64,000 nt of DNA, taken from the NCBI GenBank assembly GCA_040757775.1, contig JBFLWQ010000013.1:1-64000 (forward strand), written 5' to 3'. The stretch comes from Thermodesulfobacteriota bacterium. GTDB taxonomy: Bacteria > Desulfobacterota > UBA8473. Below, piece after piece: positions 26,807 through 35,114 of the stretch; position 1 is the first letter of the stretch; each line of letters begins with the position of its first letter. The position numbers and the translations under genes were made by a program. The notes under the pieces were generated by a model. That model worked only from the letters and a program-made list of their open reading frames with translations. It was not told where the DNA came from and ran no database searches.

Positions 26807-27517
26807 ATGGTTGCTTTATTCAAAGCTAGAATTGAAGCACAATTAGCACATCAGTTGAAGTTGAGAACTCAAGAACTCTGGAAGATGCGCAGGGGGAAAA
26901 AGAAGCTGCCTTTTATAACAATTTCAAGGGAATTCGGCTGCCGTGTTTATCCAATAGTGGAAACCCTGCAGAACAAGCTTGATAGGCTTACAGGTGAAGA
27001 ATACCCCTGGGCCGTTTTTGATAAAGAGGTTATCCATAAAATAGCCGATGAGCACAACCTCTCTGAAGCCCTTGCGAATTCTCTGGATGAAAACCAGCGT
27101 TCACAGATGCAACAGTACATGGATCATATATTTCTCGGCAGGCCCAACGAGTACAAAATTTTCCAATACCTTACCCGGGTACTCATAGGCCTGGCAGAGA
27201 CAGGGAATGCAATCTTGATAGGAAGAGGCAGCTGCATCATTACAAAGGATGTCGAAAGAGGGCTTCATGTACGTCTCATTGCTCCTTTTGAATTCCGTAA
27301 AAAAAAGATCATGGATGAAATGGGGATTTCGGAAGATGAAGCAATAAAGTTAGTTACAAGGACTGAAAATGAAAGAGAGGCTTTCGTTGAAAAGTATACG
27401 TTTAAGTCCATAAAGGACCCTTACAACTTTCACATACTAATCAATAGCGCCCTCTCTTCACTGGATGAAATAGCAGAGATAATCATACATAATCTCAAGA
27501 CCAAGGGCTACATTTAA
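26807..27517 (+). CDS. Cytidylate kinase-like family protein with altered P-loop
   Basis: This 236-residue protein matches the Cytidylate_kin2 pattern: PFITISREFG at the start, KEVIHKIADEHNLSE, GRGSCIITKD and HVRLIAPFEFRKKKI. Relatives usually read SREFGCGGY or SRQYGSGG at the phosphate-binding loop, whereas here it is SREFGCRVYP. Loss of the Gly pair suggests weakened or absent ATP binding. GGAGG precedes the ATG. It lies between midA and the M3 peptidase gene. Confidence 0.8.
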   Translation: MVALFKARIEAQLAHQLKLRTQELWKMRRGKKKLPFITISREFGCRVYPIVETLQNKLDRLTGEEYPWAVFDKEVIHKIADEHNLSEALANSLDENQRSQMQQYMDHIFLGRPNEYKIFQYLTRVLIGLAETGNAILIGRGSCIITKDVERGLHVRLIAPFEFRKKKIMDEMGISEDEAIKLVTRTENEREAFVEKYTFKSIKDPYNFHILINSALSSLDEIAEIIIHNLKTKGYI

Positions 27518-27582
27518 GCAGATTCCTGACCGGATAAATCCCCCTTCCCTCTTAACCAAACTGAATCAGGTAAGCTCTCTAA

Positions 27583-29379
27583 ATGGATGAAAGATTAAAA
27601 ACAGAAGATATCATATGGAATCTAGCCGACCTCTATCAGGGGATAGAAGACTCCCGTATAGAAGAAGATATAGAAAGGCTACGGTGTGGGATATCCAATT
27701 TTTCAAAAGAATACAGGGGAAAGGTCAGAGACCTTGATCCCAAAGGTCTCTTTACGGCTCTTTATAAACTTGAGGGACTCAACCAATTACTTGGCAAAAT
27801 AGAGAGTTTTGCGTTCTTAAATTATTCGACCAGGTCCCAGGATGCAAAAGCCGGTGCATTTCTACAGCAGGCTTTTGAACTGGAGAGCGAGTTCCAAAGA
27901 GACATTGTCTTTTTTAACCTGGAGTGGGCAAACCTGGACAACGAAACCTCAGAAAAGCTGTTATATGCCCCTGAAATAGAAAAATACCGTCACTTCCTGA
28001 ACGTCCTGAAAAAATACAGGCATCACCAACTAAGCGAGACCGAAGAAAGGGTCCTGGCAGAAAAAGAGCCTGCGGGACTGAGCAGCTGGACCAGGCTCTT
28101 TGATAAGATCATCTCCCAGAAAAAGTTCGGAGAAAGGGGAAGGGTAGAAGAAGAGATTCTGGCAGACATGTATAACAGCAATCGCGAGGTCAGGAAAAGG
28201 GCATCTCAAGAATTAACCGCTGGTCTTTCAGAATATTCACATATATTAACACATATTTTTAATACTATCCTGACCGATCACATGATTACAGACAGGCTTA
28301 GGAAGTATCCTGAATGGATAAGCTCCAGAAATCTGTCAAACGAGGTGGATGAAAAAACGGTCAATGCTCTGACCGATGCAGTCAGGAGCCGTTATGACAT
28401 ACCTATGCGATACTATAAATTAAAAAAGGAGATGTTAGGGTACAATGAACTTTTCGATTATGACCGTTATGCCCCCCTGCCCTTCTCTCCTGAAAGGGTC
28501 GTGTCATGGGACGAATGCAGAGAAACACTCCTTGACGCTTTCGGGGATTTTTCCAAAGAGATGAAGGATATTGCTCTGATGTTCTTCAATAAACACTGGA
28601 TACATGCCCCTGTAATGCTGGGGAAGAGAGGTGGCGCCTTTTCTCACCCCTGCATTCCCGATGTCCATCCTTATGTAATGGTTAATTACACAGGCAACAT
28701 CCGTGACGTACAGACCGTCGCCCACGAACTGGGTCATGGAATTCACCAGTATCTGGCAGGCAAAGAGCAAGGATATTTCAATAGTCAGACACCCCTCACC
28801 ATGGCAGAAACCGCATCTGTCTTTGGTGAAATGCTGGTTTTCAAAAAACAGTTAAAAACAGCCCCCAAAAGAGAAGATGAAATAAGCCTTATCTGCAGTA
28901 AACTGGAGGCTATGTTTGCAACCGTTTTCAGGCAAATATCCATGTATCTCTTTGAGGATGCGGTACATAAGGAAAGAAGGGGTACAGGGGAACTGTCAAA
29001 TGAGAAATTTAACGAATTATGGACAAAAACCCAAAAAGATATGTTCGGTGACTCGATCACCCTCACAGAAAACTATTCTATCTGGTGGAGTTATATCCCC
29101 CATTTCCTGCATTCCAGAGGATATGTCTATGCATATGCCTTTGGCGAGCTTCTGACCCTGTCCCTTTATAAGAGCTACGAAAGAGAGGGAAACGAGTTTA
29201 TACCCAAATACATCGGTCTTCTCTCATCCGGGGGGAAAGACTCTCCTGCAAATCTGGTGAAACCCTTTGGGGTAAAACTGGACGACCCTGACTTCTGGTT
29301 AGAGGGTTTGACAATCATGGATGAAATGCTTGCAATATTAGAAGATATTACAACAAACCAAATCAGGAGGAAACAATGA
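27583..29379 (+). CDS. Oligoendopeptidase F family metallopeptidase (M3)
   Basis: This 598-residue M3 peptidase has the zinc site HELGHGIHQ and the downstream Glu in MAETASVFGEML. It ends with family-typical YAFGELLTLSLYKSY and LLSSGGKDSP motifs. It is a cytoplasmic oligopeptide-degrading enzyme. Length matches the PepF/M3B group. Its stop overlaps the next gene (ATGA), indicating coupling to the Yip1-like membrane protein. Confidence 0.95.
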   Translation: MDERLKTEDIIWNLADLYQGIEDSRIEEDIERLRCGISNFSKEYRGKVRDLDPKGLFTALYKLEGLNQLLGKIESFAFLNYSTRSQDAKAGAFLQQAFELESEFQRDIVFFNLEWANLDNETSEKLLYAPEIEKYRHFLNVLKKYRHHQLSETEERVLAEKEPAGLSSWTRLFDKIISQKKFGERGRVEEEILADMYNSNREVRKRASQELTAGLSEYSHILTHIFNTILTDHMITDRLRKYPEWISSRNLSNEVDEKTVNALTDAVRSRYDIPMRYYKLKKEMLGYNELFDYDRYAPLPFSPERVVSWDECRETLLDAFGDFSKEMKDIALMFFNKHWIHAPVMLGKRGGAFSHPCIPDVHPYVMVNYTGNIRDVQTVAHELGHGIHQYLAGKEQGYFNSQTPLTMAETASVFGEMLVFKKQLKTAPKREDEISLICSKLEAMFATVFRQISMYLFEDAVHKERRGTGELSNEKFNELWTKTQKDMFGDSITLTENYSIWWSYIPHFLHSRGYVYAYAFGELLTLSLYKSYEREGNEFIPKYIGLLSSGGKDSPANLVKPFGVKLDDPDFWLEGLTIMDEMLAILEDITTNQIRRKQ

Positions 29380-29909
29380 GTACTTTTAATGACCGTCTTA
29401 TTCGTGCAGCTAAGCTGGATGTTAATCTCTATGAAGAAGTCGAGGCTGATAATGGAGCATTGGGACAGGCTATGATTGTAGTTATTATTTCAAGTTTAGC
29501 GGCCGGGATAGGAAGCTTTCAAAGGGCAGGATTTGGCGGGATTTTCATAGGCACCCTCGCGGCCCTTGCCGGGTGGTATCTCTGGGCATGGCTAACTTAC
29601 CTTATTGGGACAAAGCTCCTTCCAGAGCCACAAACCAGAGCTGACCCTGGCGAGTTGTTGAGAACTATAGGCTTCTCAAGCTCTCCAGGGTTGATCCGGG
29701 TGCTTGGTATAATCCCGGGGCTAACAGGAATTATCTTTTTTGTTGCCGGAATCTGGATGCTGGTGGCAATGGTTATAGCAGTTAGACAAGCCCTTGATTA
29801 TAGCAGTACATTACGTGCTGTAGGTGTATGTACCATTGGCTGGATTATTCAACTACTGGTAATGTGGTTATTGTTTTCTATCATGGGTGATTTCGGAAAG
29901 GCAGTATAA
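29376..29909 (+). CDS. Yip1-domain membrane protein
   Basis: This 177-residue protein has about five hydrophobic segments and Yip1-like features: an N-terminal cytoplasmic ALGQAMIVVIISSLAAGIG, LLRTIGFSSSPGLIRVLGIIPG, and VRQALDYSSTLRAVGVCTIGW. Bacterial Yip1 proteins have no settled role. It is coupled to pepF upstream by ATGA, and the mltA start follows its stop directly. Confidence 0.85.
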   Translation: MSTFNDRLIRAAKLDVNLYEEVEADNGALGQAMIVVIISSLAAGIGSFQRAGFGGIFIGTLAALAGWYLWAWLTYLIGTKLLPEPQTRADPGELLRTIGFSSSPGLIRVLGIIPGLTGIIFFVAGIWMLVAMVIAVRQALDYSSTLRAVGVCTIGWIIQLLVMWLLFSIMGDFGKAV

Positions 29910-31136
29910 TTGAAGCAAACCGATAATATAAAAATAACTAAAAAGATTTTTATCCCGTTCCTGCTTGCCCTTTTCCTCAGTGCATGCCTCCAGAGGGCAG
30001 CTGTAAAAGTAAAAGAGCCTGAGAATGCCCTTGTATTGTTTAAAAGCTGGAGGATACCTGATTTTACAGATGATATGGACAGGGATTCTCTGAAAGCAGC
30101 CATCGGGAGAAGCATTGATTACCTCAAAAGACTCCCTCCAGACAGGGAATTTGTCTATGGTCCCCATGCTTACACTGCCGGATATCTAGCAGAGTCCATG
30201 AATACATTCTTAGACATCCTTACAAACTCCGCCAGTCCAAAAGACTTAAACAAAAAGATTAAAGGGCACTTTTACATTTACAAATCAGCTGGAACTGATG
30301 GAGGAGGTTCTGTGCTCTTTACAGGATACTATGAACCAGTGCTTAAAGGCAGCTTAACCAGGTCTGATGAATACAAGTACCCTATATACACAAAACCCGG
30401 TGATTTAATGGTGATTGATCTGGGGCAATTCAATCCAAAGTTTGAAACGGAGAAGATAGTAGCAAGATACAATGGTAATAAGGTTGTTCCTTATTACAGC
30501 AGGGAAGAGATTGATGTAGAAAAAGCCCTTGAAGGCAAGGGGTTAGAATTGTTTTGGGTATCTGACCCTGTACAACTCTTCTTTTTGCATGTTCAGGGCT
30601 CAGGAATTATTGATTTGGGAGATACAAAAATCCAGAGGATACATTATGCGGCATCCAACGGAAGACCCTATCGAAGCATAGGAAGGAAATTAGTAGATGA
30701 AAACATAATCCCAGGAAAGAAGATATCCTTACAAAGCATAAAAGCCTATTTTAAAGACCATCCTGAAGAAAGGGGCAGAATCCTTAATTACAATGAGAGC
30801 TATGTATTTTTTGAAAAGGGCGAAAATGGACCTCTTGGAAACACAGGAGTTATTCTTACTCCGGGAAGATCCATAGCTACTGACAATAGATTGTTCCCCA
30901 AAGCAGGGCTTGCCTTCATTACGACTCAGAAGCCTGAGATAGACCAGTCTGGCAGAATAAGTGAGTGGAAATGTTTTTCAAGATTTGTTGTTAACCAGGA
31001 CACAGGCGGGGCAATCAGGGGTCCTGACAGGGTAGACCTGTTCTGGGGCAGTGGAAAGGATGCAGAGATTGCAGCAGGTGCTATGCAGCATTACGGGGAG
31101 ATGTACTTTCTGGTGAAGAAACCTCCCAAGAAATGA
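29910..31136 (+). CDS. mltA: Membrane-bound lytic murein transglycosylase A
   Basis: This 408-residue lipoprotein has a signal sequence with a lipobox-like LSAC at about residues 24-27. MltA and 3D domains are visible: GYYEPVLKGS, YPIYTKPGDL, LFFLHVQGSGII, and the catalytic-region RFVVNQDTGGAIRGPDRVDLFWG. It cleaves peptidoglycan to 1,6-anhydromuropeptides, the substrate source for AnmK recycling encoded a few kilobases upstream. The start is TTG right after the Yip1 stop. Confidence 0.94.
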   Translation: MKQTDNIKITKKIFIPFLLALFLSACLQRAAVKVKEPENALVLFKSWRIPDFTDDMDRDSLKAAIGRSIDYLKRLPPDREFVYGPHAYTAGYLAESMNTFLDILTNSASPKDLNKKIKGHFYIYKSAGTDGGGSVLFTGYYEPVLKGSLTRSDEYKYPIYTKPGDLMVIDLGQFNPKFETEKIVARYNGNKVVPYYSREEIDVEKALEGKGLELFWVSDPVQLFFLHVQGSGIIDLGDTKIQRIHYAASNGRPYRSIGRKLVDENIIPGKKISLQSIKAYFKDHPEERGRILNYNESYVFFEKGENGPLGNTGVILTPGRSIATDNRLFPKAGLAFITTQKPEIDQSGRISEWKCFSRFVVNQDTGGAIRGPDRVDLFWGSGKDAEIAAGAMQHYGEMYFLVKKPPKK

Positions 31137-31158
31137 TCTGAGAGGAGGAAAAGAGAAG

Positions 31159-32838
31159 ATGTCCATTTTTAACAAAGAAGACCTTGACCGTATATGCAAT
31201 GAGGAGGCATCATGGACCGATGCAGCCGGTCTTGAAAGGTCTCCAAAACTCATGACTGACGCTAATATCGAGGTTAAAGCTGTTTACACTCCCTCCGATC
31301 TTCCCGACTTTGATTACATAAGAGACATTGGCTTCCCGGGAGACTATCCTTATACACGAGGACCCTATACGGAGATGTGGAGACATCGGCCCTGGCGTTA
31401 CAGTGTCTTTACCGGCTTTGGAAGCGCCGAGGACACACACGAACGGTGGAAGTTTCTCTATGAGAGCGGGCAGAGAAATTTCAGCGTCCTTCCCGACCTG
31501 CCAACCCATATGGGACTCGATTCAGATGACCCTCTGGCATTGGAGGAAGTGGGCCGCGTTGGCCTCGCCATAGATTCCCTCAGGGATTTTGAGATCCTGT
31601 TTGAGGGGCTTCCCATGGACAAGGCCCTTTTCAGTTGCAACGAGGAGACACTGGCTGCCATTATCATTGCCTTTTTCATCGCTACGGCGGAAAAGCGGGG
31701 TATTGATCGCTCCCGACTAACGGGTGCTATTTCCAACGACCCCCTTGCAGCAGTCCACAAGGGAACCACAGTCTTTCCCCTGAAGCATGGTGTACGGCTA
31801 GCCTGCGATTTGATCGAGTACTGCTCCAGGGAACTCCCGCTTTATTATCCCATTAACCTGAAGGCAGTAAACCTGAGCGAGGGGGGAGCAAATTGCGTCC
31901 AGGAGCTTGCCTTTACCCTGTCAAATGCAATCTGCTACATCGAGGAGCTTCTTAAAAGAGGACTTGAAATCGATGCATTCGCCCCCAAGCTCTCAATATT
32001 TTTCGCCTCAGGGATCCATATAATCGAAGAGGCGGCTAAGTATCGTGCCGCTAGGAGAATGTGGGCACGGATGATGAAGGAAAGGTTCAGAGCCACAAAA
32101 CCGGCTTCCCTATCCCTCAAGTTCACGGCCATGGCCAATCCTAACATGCTCCAGGCTGAAGAGCCCGAGCTTAACCTGGTCCGGGCAGCTTATGGAGCCC
32201 TCGCAAGTGCCCTCGGCGGAGCATCGGGTACTCCACATCCCTGCTATGATGAGGCATATGCTATTCCTACTCAGAAAAGCCAGAGTCTTGCACTCGGAAC
32301 CCTTCAGATCCTGGCCGAGGAAACAAACGTCACAAAGACAGTAGATCCCCTGGGAGGCTCCTACTTCGTAGAATACCTGACCAATCGTATCGAGGAGGAG
32401 GCTCTACGGAAAATGGAGAAAGTCGAGGACATTGGGGGAGCAGTTAAAGCCATGGAGACAGGATATATCCTCGGGGATATTATGGAGACCTTTGTCAAGG
32501 AGAGAAAGGCTATAGAGAGCGGGGAAAAGGTCATTGTGAGGAAAAACAAGTATGTGGTCCCCGGCGAGAACGTCTATCAGGTATGGGACAGGCTGAAGGT
32601 TCACAAAACCGATCCCAAATCGACGAAAAAACAAATCGAGCGGTTGGAGAGAGTCAGAAAAGAACGGGACAACCTGGAGGTTAGCCGATGTCTGGAGCGA
32701 CTGCGGTTTGCAGCTAAAGGAAAAGAGAATCTGATGCCATATCTTCTCGATGCAGCGAGGGAATACGCCACAATCGGCGAGATGGCCCGGGTGCTTAAGG
32801 AGATCTTTGGGGAGTACACCGATCCCTGTATTTTCTGA
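31159..32838 (+). CDS. Acyl-CoA mutase large subunit, methylmalonyl-CoA mutase family
   Basis: This 559-residue TIM-barrel subunit of a two-part coenzyme-B12 mutase carries the family motifs YPYTRGPYTEMW, GFGSAEDTHERW, GLAIDSLRDFEILFEG, TGAISNDPL and DPLGGSYFVEYLT. Compared from memory with methylmalonyl-CoA mutase, the Tyr of TMY is Trp, the Arg in VRxTY is Lys, and the catalytic His of SGYHMQEAGA is replaced in AVNLSEGGA. The substrate may therefore differ. GAGGAGG precedes the ATG. The small B12 subunit follows. A MeaB chaperone is not seen. Confidence 0.88.
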   Translation: MSIFNKEDLDRICNEEASWTDAAGLERSPKLMTDANIEVKAVYTPSDLPDFDYIRDIGFPGDYPYTRGPYTEMWRHRPWRYSVFTGFGSAEDTHERWKFLYESGQRNFSVLPDLPTHMGLDSDDPLALEEVGRVGLAIDSLRDFEILFEGLPMDKALFSCNEETLAAIIIAFFIATAEKRGIDRSRLTGAISNDPLAAVHKGTTVFPLKHGVRLACDLIEYCSRELPLYYPINLKAVNLSEGGANCVQELAFTLSNAICYIEELLKRGLEIDAFAPKLSIFFASGIHIIEEAAKYRAARRMWARMMKERFRATKPASLSLKFTAMANPNMLQAEEPELNLVRAAYGALASALGGASGTPHPCYDEAYAIPTQKSQSLALGTLQILAEETNVTKTVDPLGGSYFVEYLTNRIEEEALRKMEKVEDIGGAVKAMETGYILGDIMETFVKERKAIESGEKVIVRKNKYVVPGENVYQVWDRLKVHKTDPKSTKKQIERLERVRKERDNLEVSRCLERLRFAAKGKENLMPYLLDAAREYATIGEMARVLKEIFGEYTDPCIF

Positions 32839-32875
32839 TTGGCAAATTGACAGATTAAAAGAGGAGCGGTTTGTA

Positions 32876-33268
32876 ATGCAAAAAATGCGTGTGCTGATTG
32901 CAAAGCTGGGGTTAGACGGGCATGACCTTGGTGCGAAATGGGTGGCAAGGGGGCTTCGGGATGCAGGGATGGAAGTAATCTATACCGGCAGACAAAAGAC
33001 TCCCGAACAGGTAGCATCTACGGCACTTCAGGAAGATGCGGATGTCGTTGGACTGAGCTTCTTATCTGGGGCACACCTGGGGTTAACGGAGAGGTTGATA
33101 ATATGTCTTAGGGCTCTTGGCATCGAAGACAAAAAAGTTGTCGTAGGTGGTGTCATCCCGAAGGAGGATATCTCTCAGCTCAAGGAGATGGGGGTTATCG
33201 AGGTCTTCCCGATAGGGAGCCAGATTAACAAGATTGTCGAGACCCTCGCCGAAAGCTGGAACAGATAG
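32876..33268 (+). CDS. Acyl-CoA mutase small subunit, B12-binding domain
   Basis: This protein of about 130 residues opens RVLIAKLGLDGHDLGAK, with the cobalamin-coordinating His in DGHDLG, and continues VIYTGRQKTPEQVA, DVVGLSFLSGAHL and VVVGGVIPKED, as in methylmalonyl-CoA mutase C-terminal domains. The ATG at 32876 with GAGGAG at 32861-32866 is the true start, and longer upstream readings overlap the large-subunit gene. It would form the holoenzyme with the upstream subunit. Confidence 0.95.
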   Translation: MQKMRVLIAKLGLDGHDLGAKWVARGLRDAGMEVIYTGRQKTPEQVASTALQEDADVVGLSFLSGAHLGLTERLIICLRALGIEDKKVVVGGVIPKEDISQLKEMGVIEVFPIGSQINKIVETLAESWNR

Positions 33269-33272
33269 AAAC

Positions 33273-33330
33273 TGTCATTGCGAGGAGCAGGTGAGCCGAA
33301 GCCCTGAACGAAGTGAAGGGGACGTGGCAA
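33273..33330. repeat. Dispersed repeat, GTCATTGCGAGGAGC family
   Basis: TGTCATTGCGAGGAGC starts at 33273, and the stretch also contains CCTGAACGAAGTGAAGGGG. The first part matches the element at 6855-6962 (opposite orientation), and the GAACGAAGTGAAG part matches 44101-44128. It separates the mutase genes from the convergent acyl-CoA ligase gene. Confidence 0.6.
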
Positions 33331-33362
33331 ACGTAAGACCATATAAAAACGGGGAGACATGT

Positions 33363-34895
33363 TCAAGCGAGGCAAGGTTTGCCATACTTTTTTCTGAGAG
33401 GTACCTTCTTTATCTTTCCACTGGCTGTCTTTGGAAGTTCGTCAACAAAAATCACTGATTTTGGTGTCTTGTATCCTGCTAATTTCCCTTTACAGAAATC
33501 CAGTGCCTCTTTCTCCGTCATGGTTTCTCCCTCTTTTAAGGCAATTATGGCCTTACCCACCTCTCCCCATTCATCATCAGCAACCCCAATTACTGCCGAC
33601 TCCAGAATCTTCGGGTGAATAGCATAGACCTTTTCAATCTCTGCCGGATAGACATTCTCACCGCCGCTTATAAACATATCCTTCTCTCTGTCTACTATGT
33701 AAACGTATCCCTCATCATCTACCCTGGCAAGGTCTCCGGTATGCAACCAACCACCTCTTATGGTCCGGGCTGTCTCCTCTGGAAGATTCCAATAGTCTGT
33801 CATCTGAATAGGGCCTTTTACAATGATCTCTCCGATCTCCCCTGGCACTACATCCGCACCTTTCCTGTTTACCACTTTGACATCACTATGGAAGACAGGC
33901 AACCCCACAGAACCTGCTTTTCTGATAGAATCAACCTCAGGAAGCCACAGGACAATAGAGGTCTCCGTCTGACCGAATACCTGTCTTATGGGTATATTCC
34001 TTTTTTGGTATTCTTTAATGAGGGAAAGGGGGCATACTTCACCTGCTGTCATACATGTCCTCAGGGAGTTAAGAACATACCTTTCCATATCGGTCTTCTT
34101 CAGTATAAAGTTGAGCATGGTGGGAACCGCCATCATCAGGGTGATCTTATACCTTTCGATGAGCCGTAATACCTCTTCAGGATCAAAGTGTTTCTGAATA
34201 ATAGCCGTCCCTCCTTTATAAAGGATGGGTACTGCGGTTATGTTGAGCCCGCCGGAATGAAAAAGGGGCATTACTACCAGCATCCTGTCGGTTGAAGATA
34301 TATCAAAGTAAATATCTGCATTGAAGGTATTGTAGAATGTCTTCCTGTGAGATAAAAGTGCCCCTTTAGGCTGGCCGGTAGTCCCTGACGTATACATGAT
34401 CATCTGAGGGTCTTCCAGTTCAACCTCTTCCTTAATTTCAGGTTCACTCATCGGATGCCGGAGGAGCAGTCCTTCATAGTCAAACGCCCAGGAAGGTGTA
34501 TCACCATCTACCTGGATAAAGTTTCCTTTCTTAACAGGTATAGCTGAACGAATGGAATCTACAGCATCAGCAAGATCAGAGTTATATATCAGCATCTCCG
34601 CCCCACAGTTGTTCAACATAAACTCCAGCTCAGGCCCTGCAAGCCTGAAGTTCAGGGGAACAAATATTGCACCCAATTTAGCTGCAGCAAAGTAGACCTC
34701 TAAAAACTGATGGCAGTTGTAAAACAGGACTGCCACTCTATCGCCCTTTTTAATTCCACTATCGACCATTGCATGTGCCAGTTGATTGGTCCTTTCATTG
34801 ACCTGCCGGTAGGAAAATTCTTTTTCTTCGAATATTACAGCCGTCTTTCCAGAAGAGAGGATTGCCCTCTTCCTGATCCAATCACCAACATTCAT
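33363..34895 (-). CDS. Acyl-CoA synthetase (AMP-forming)
   Basis: This 510-residue member of the ANL superfamily has the P-loop-like MYTSGTTGQPKGALLSH, FGQTETSIVLW, GWLHTGDLARVDDEGYVYIVDREKDM, and the C-terminal catalytic Lys in PKTASGKIKKVPLR. It activates a carboxylic acid to its CoA thioester with ATP. Chain length or aromatic preference cannot be judged. It is the most distal gene of the leftward beta-oxidation-like block, about 220 bases after the CoA-transferase gene. Confidence 0.94.
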   Translation of the reverse strand: MNVGDWIRKRAILSSGKTAVIFEEKEFSYRQVNERTNQLAHAMVDSGIKKGDRVAVLFYNCHQFLEVYFAAAKLGAIFVPLNFRLAGPELEFMLNNCGAEMLIYNSDLADAVDSIRSAIPVKKGNFIQVDGDTPSWAFDYEGLLLRHPMSEPEIKEEVELEDPQMIMYTSGTTGQPKGALLSHRKTFYNTFNADIYFDISSTDRMLVVMPLFHSGGLNITAVPILYKGGTAIIQKHFDPEEVLRLIERYKITLMMAVPTMLNFILKKTDMERYVLNSLRTCMTAGEVCPLSLIKEYQKRNIPIRQVFGQTETSIVLWLPEVDSIRKAGSVGLPVFHSDVKVVNRKGADVVPGEIGEIIVKGPIQMTDYWNLPEETARTIRGGWLHTGDLARVDDEGYVYIVDREKDMFISGGENVYPAEIEKVYAIHPKILESAVIGVADDEWGEVGKAIIALKEGETMTEKEALDFCKGKLAGYKTPKSVIFVDELPKTASGKIKKVPLRKKYGKPCLA

Positions 34896-34933
34896 CTCAT
34901 TATTGTCCCCTTTGGGAAATGGGAGAAAAACCC

Positions 34934-35080
34934 TTCCGCCTGAGGCGGAAAGACTTCAGTTCGATCTTTTGCGCCGCAAGGATTCGAGGGGTCGAGGATT
35001 CCAGGATTCGAGAGTAATGAAGAAAAGATTCTCCCTTGACCCCTTTCCGCCTCTGGCGGACTTGAACCCTTAAGCCATCG
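34934..35080. repeat. Cluster of short hairpins and low-complexity repeat
   Basis: The gap between the ligase and CoA-transferase genes holds TTCCGCC-TGA-GGCGGAA (34934-34950), TCCGCC-TCT-GGCGGA (35046-35060), CCATCG/CGATGG (35073-35085 area), and a run of GGATTCGAGGGGTCGAGGAT-like tandem words (34979-35011). It contains no gene. Confidence 0.55.
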
Positions 35081-35114
35081 GCTTTAGACGATGGTAGTTA
35101 ACATCTTCTAAAAG

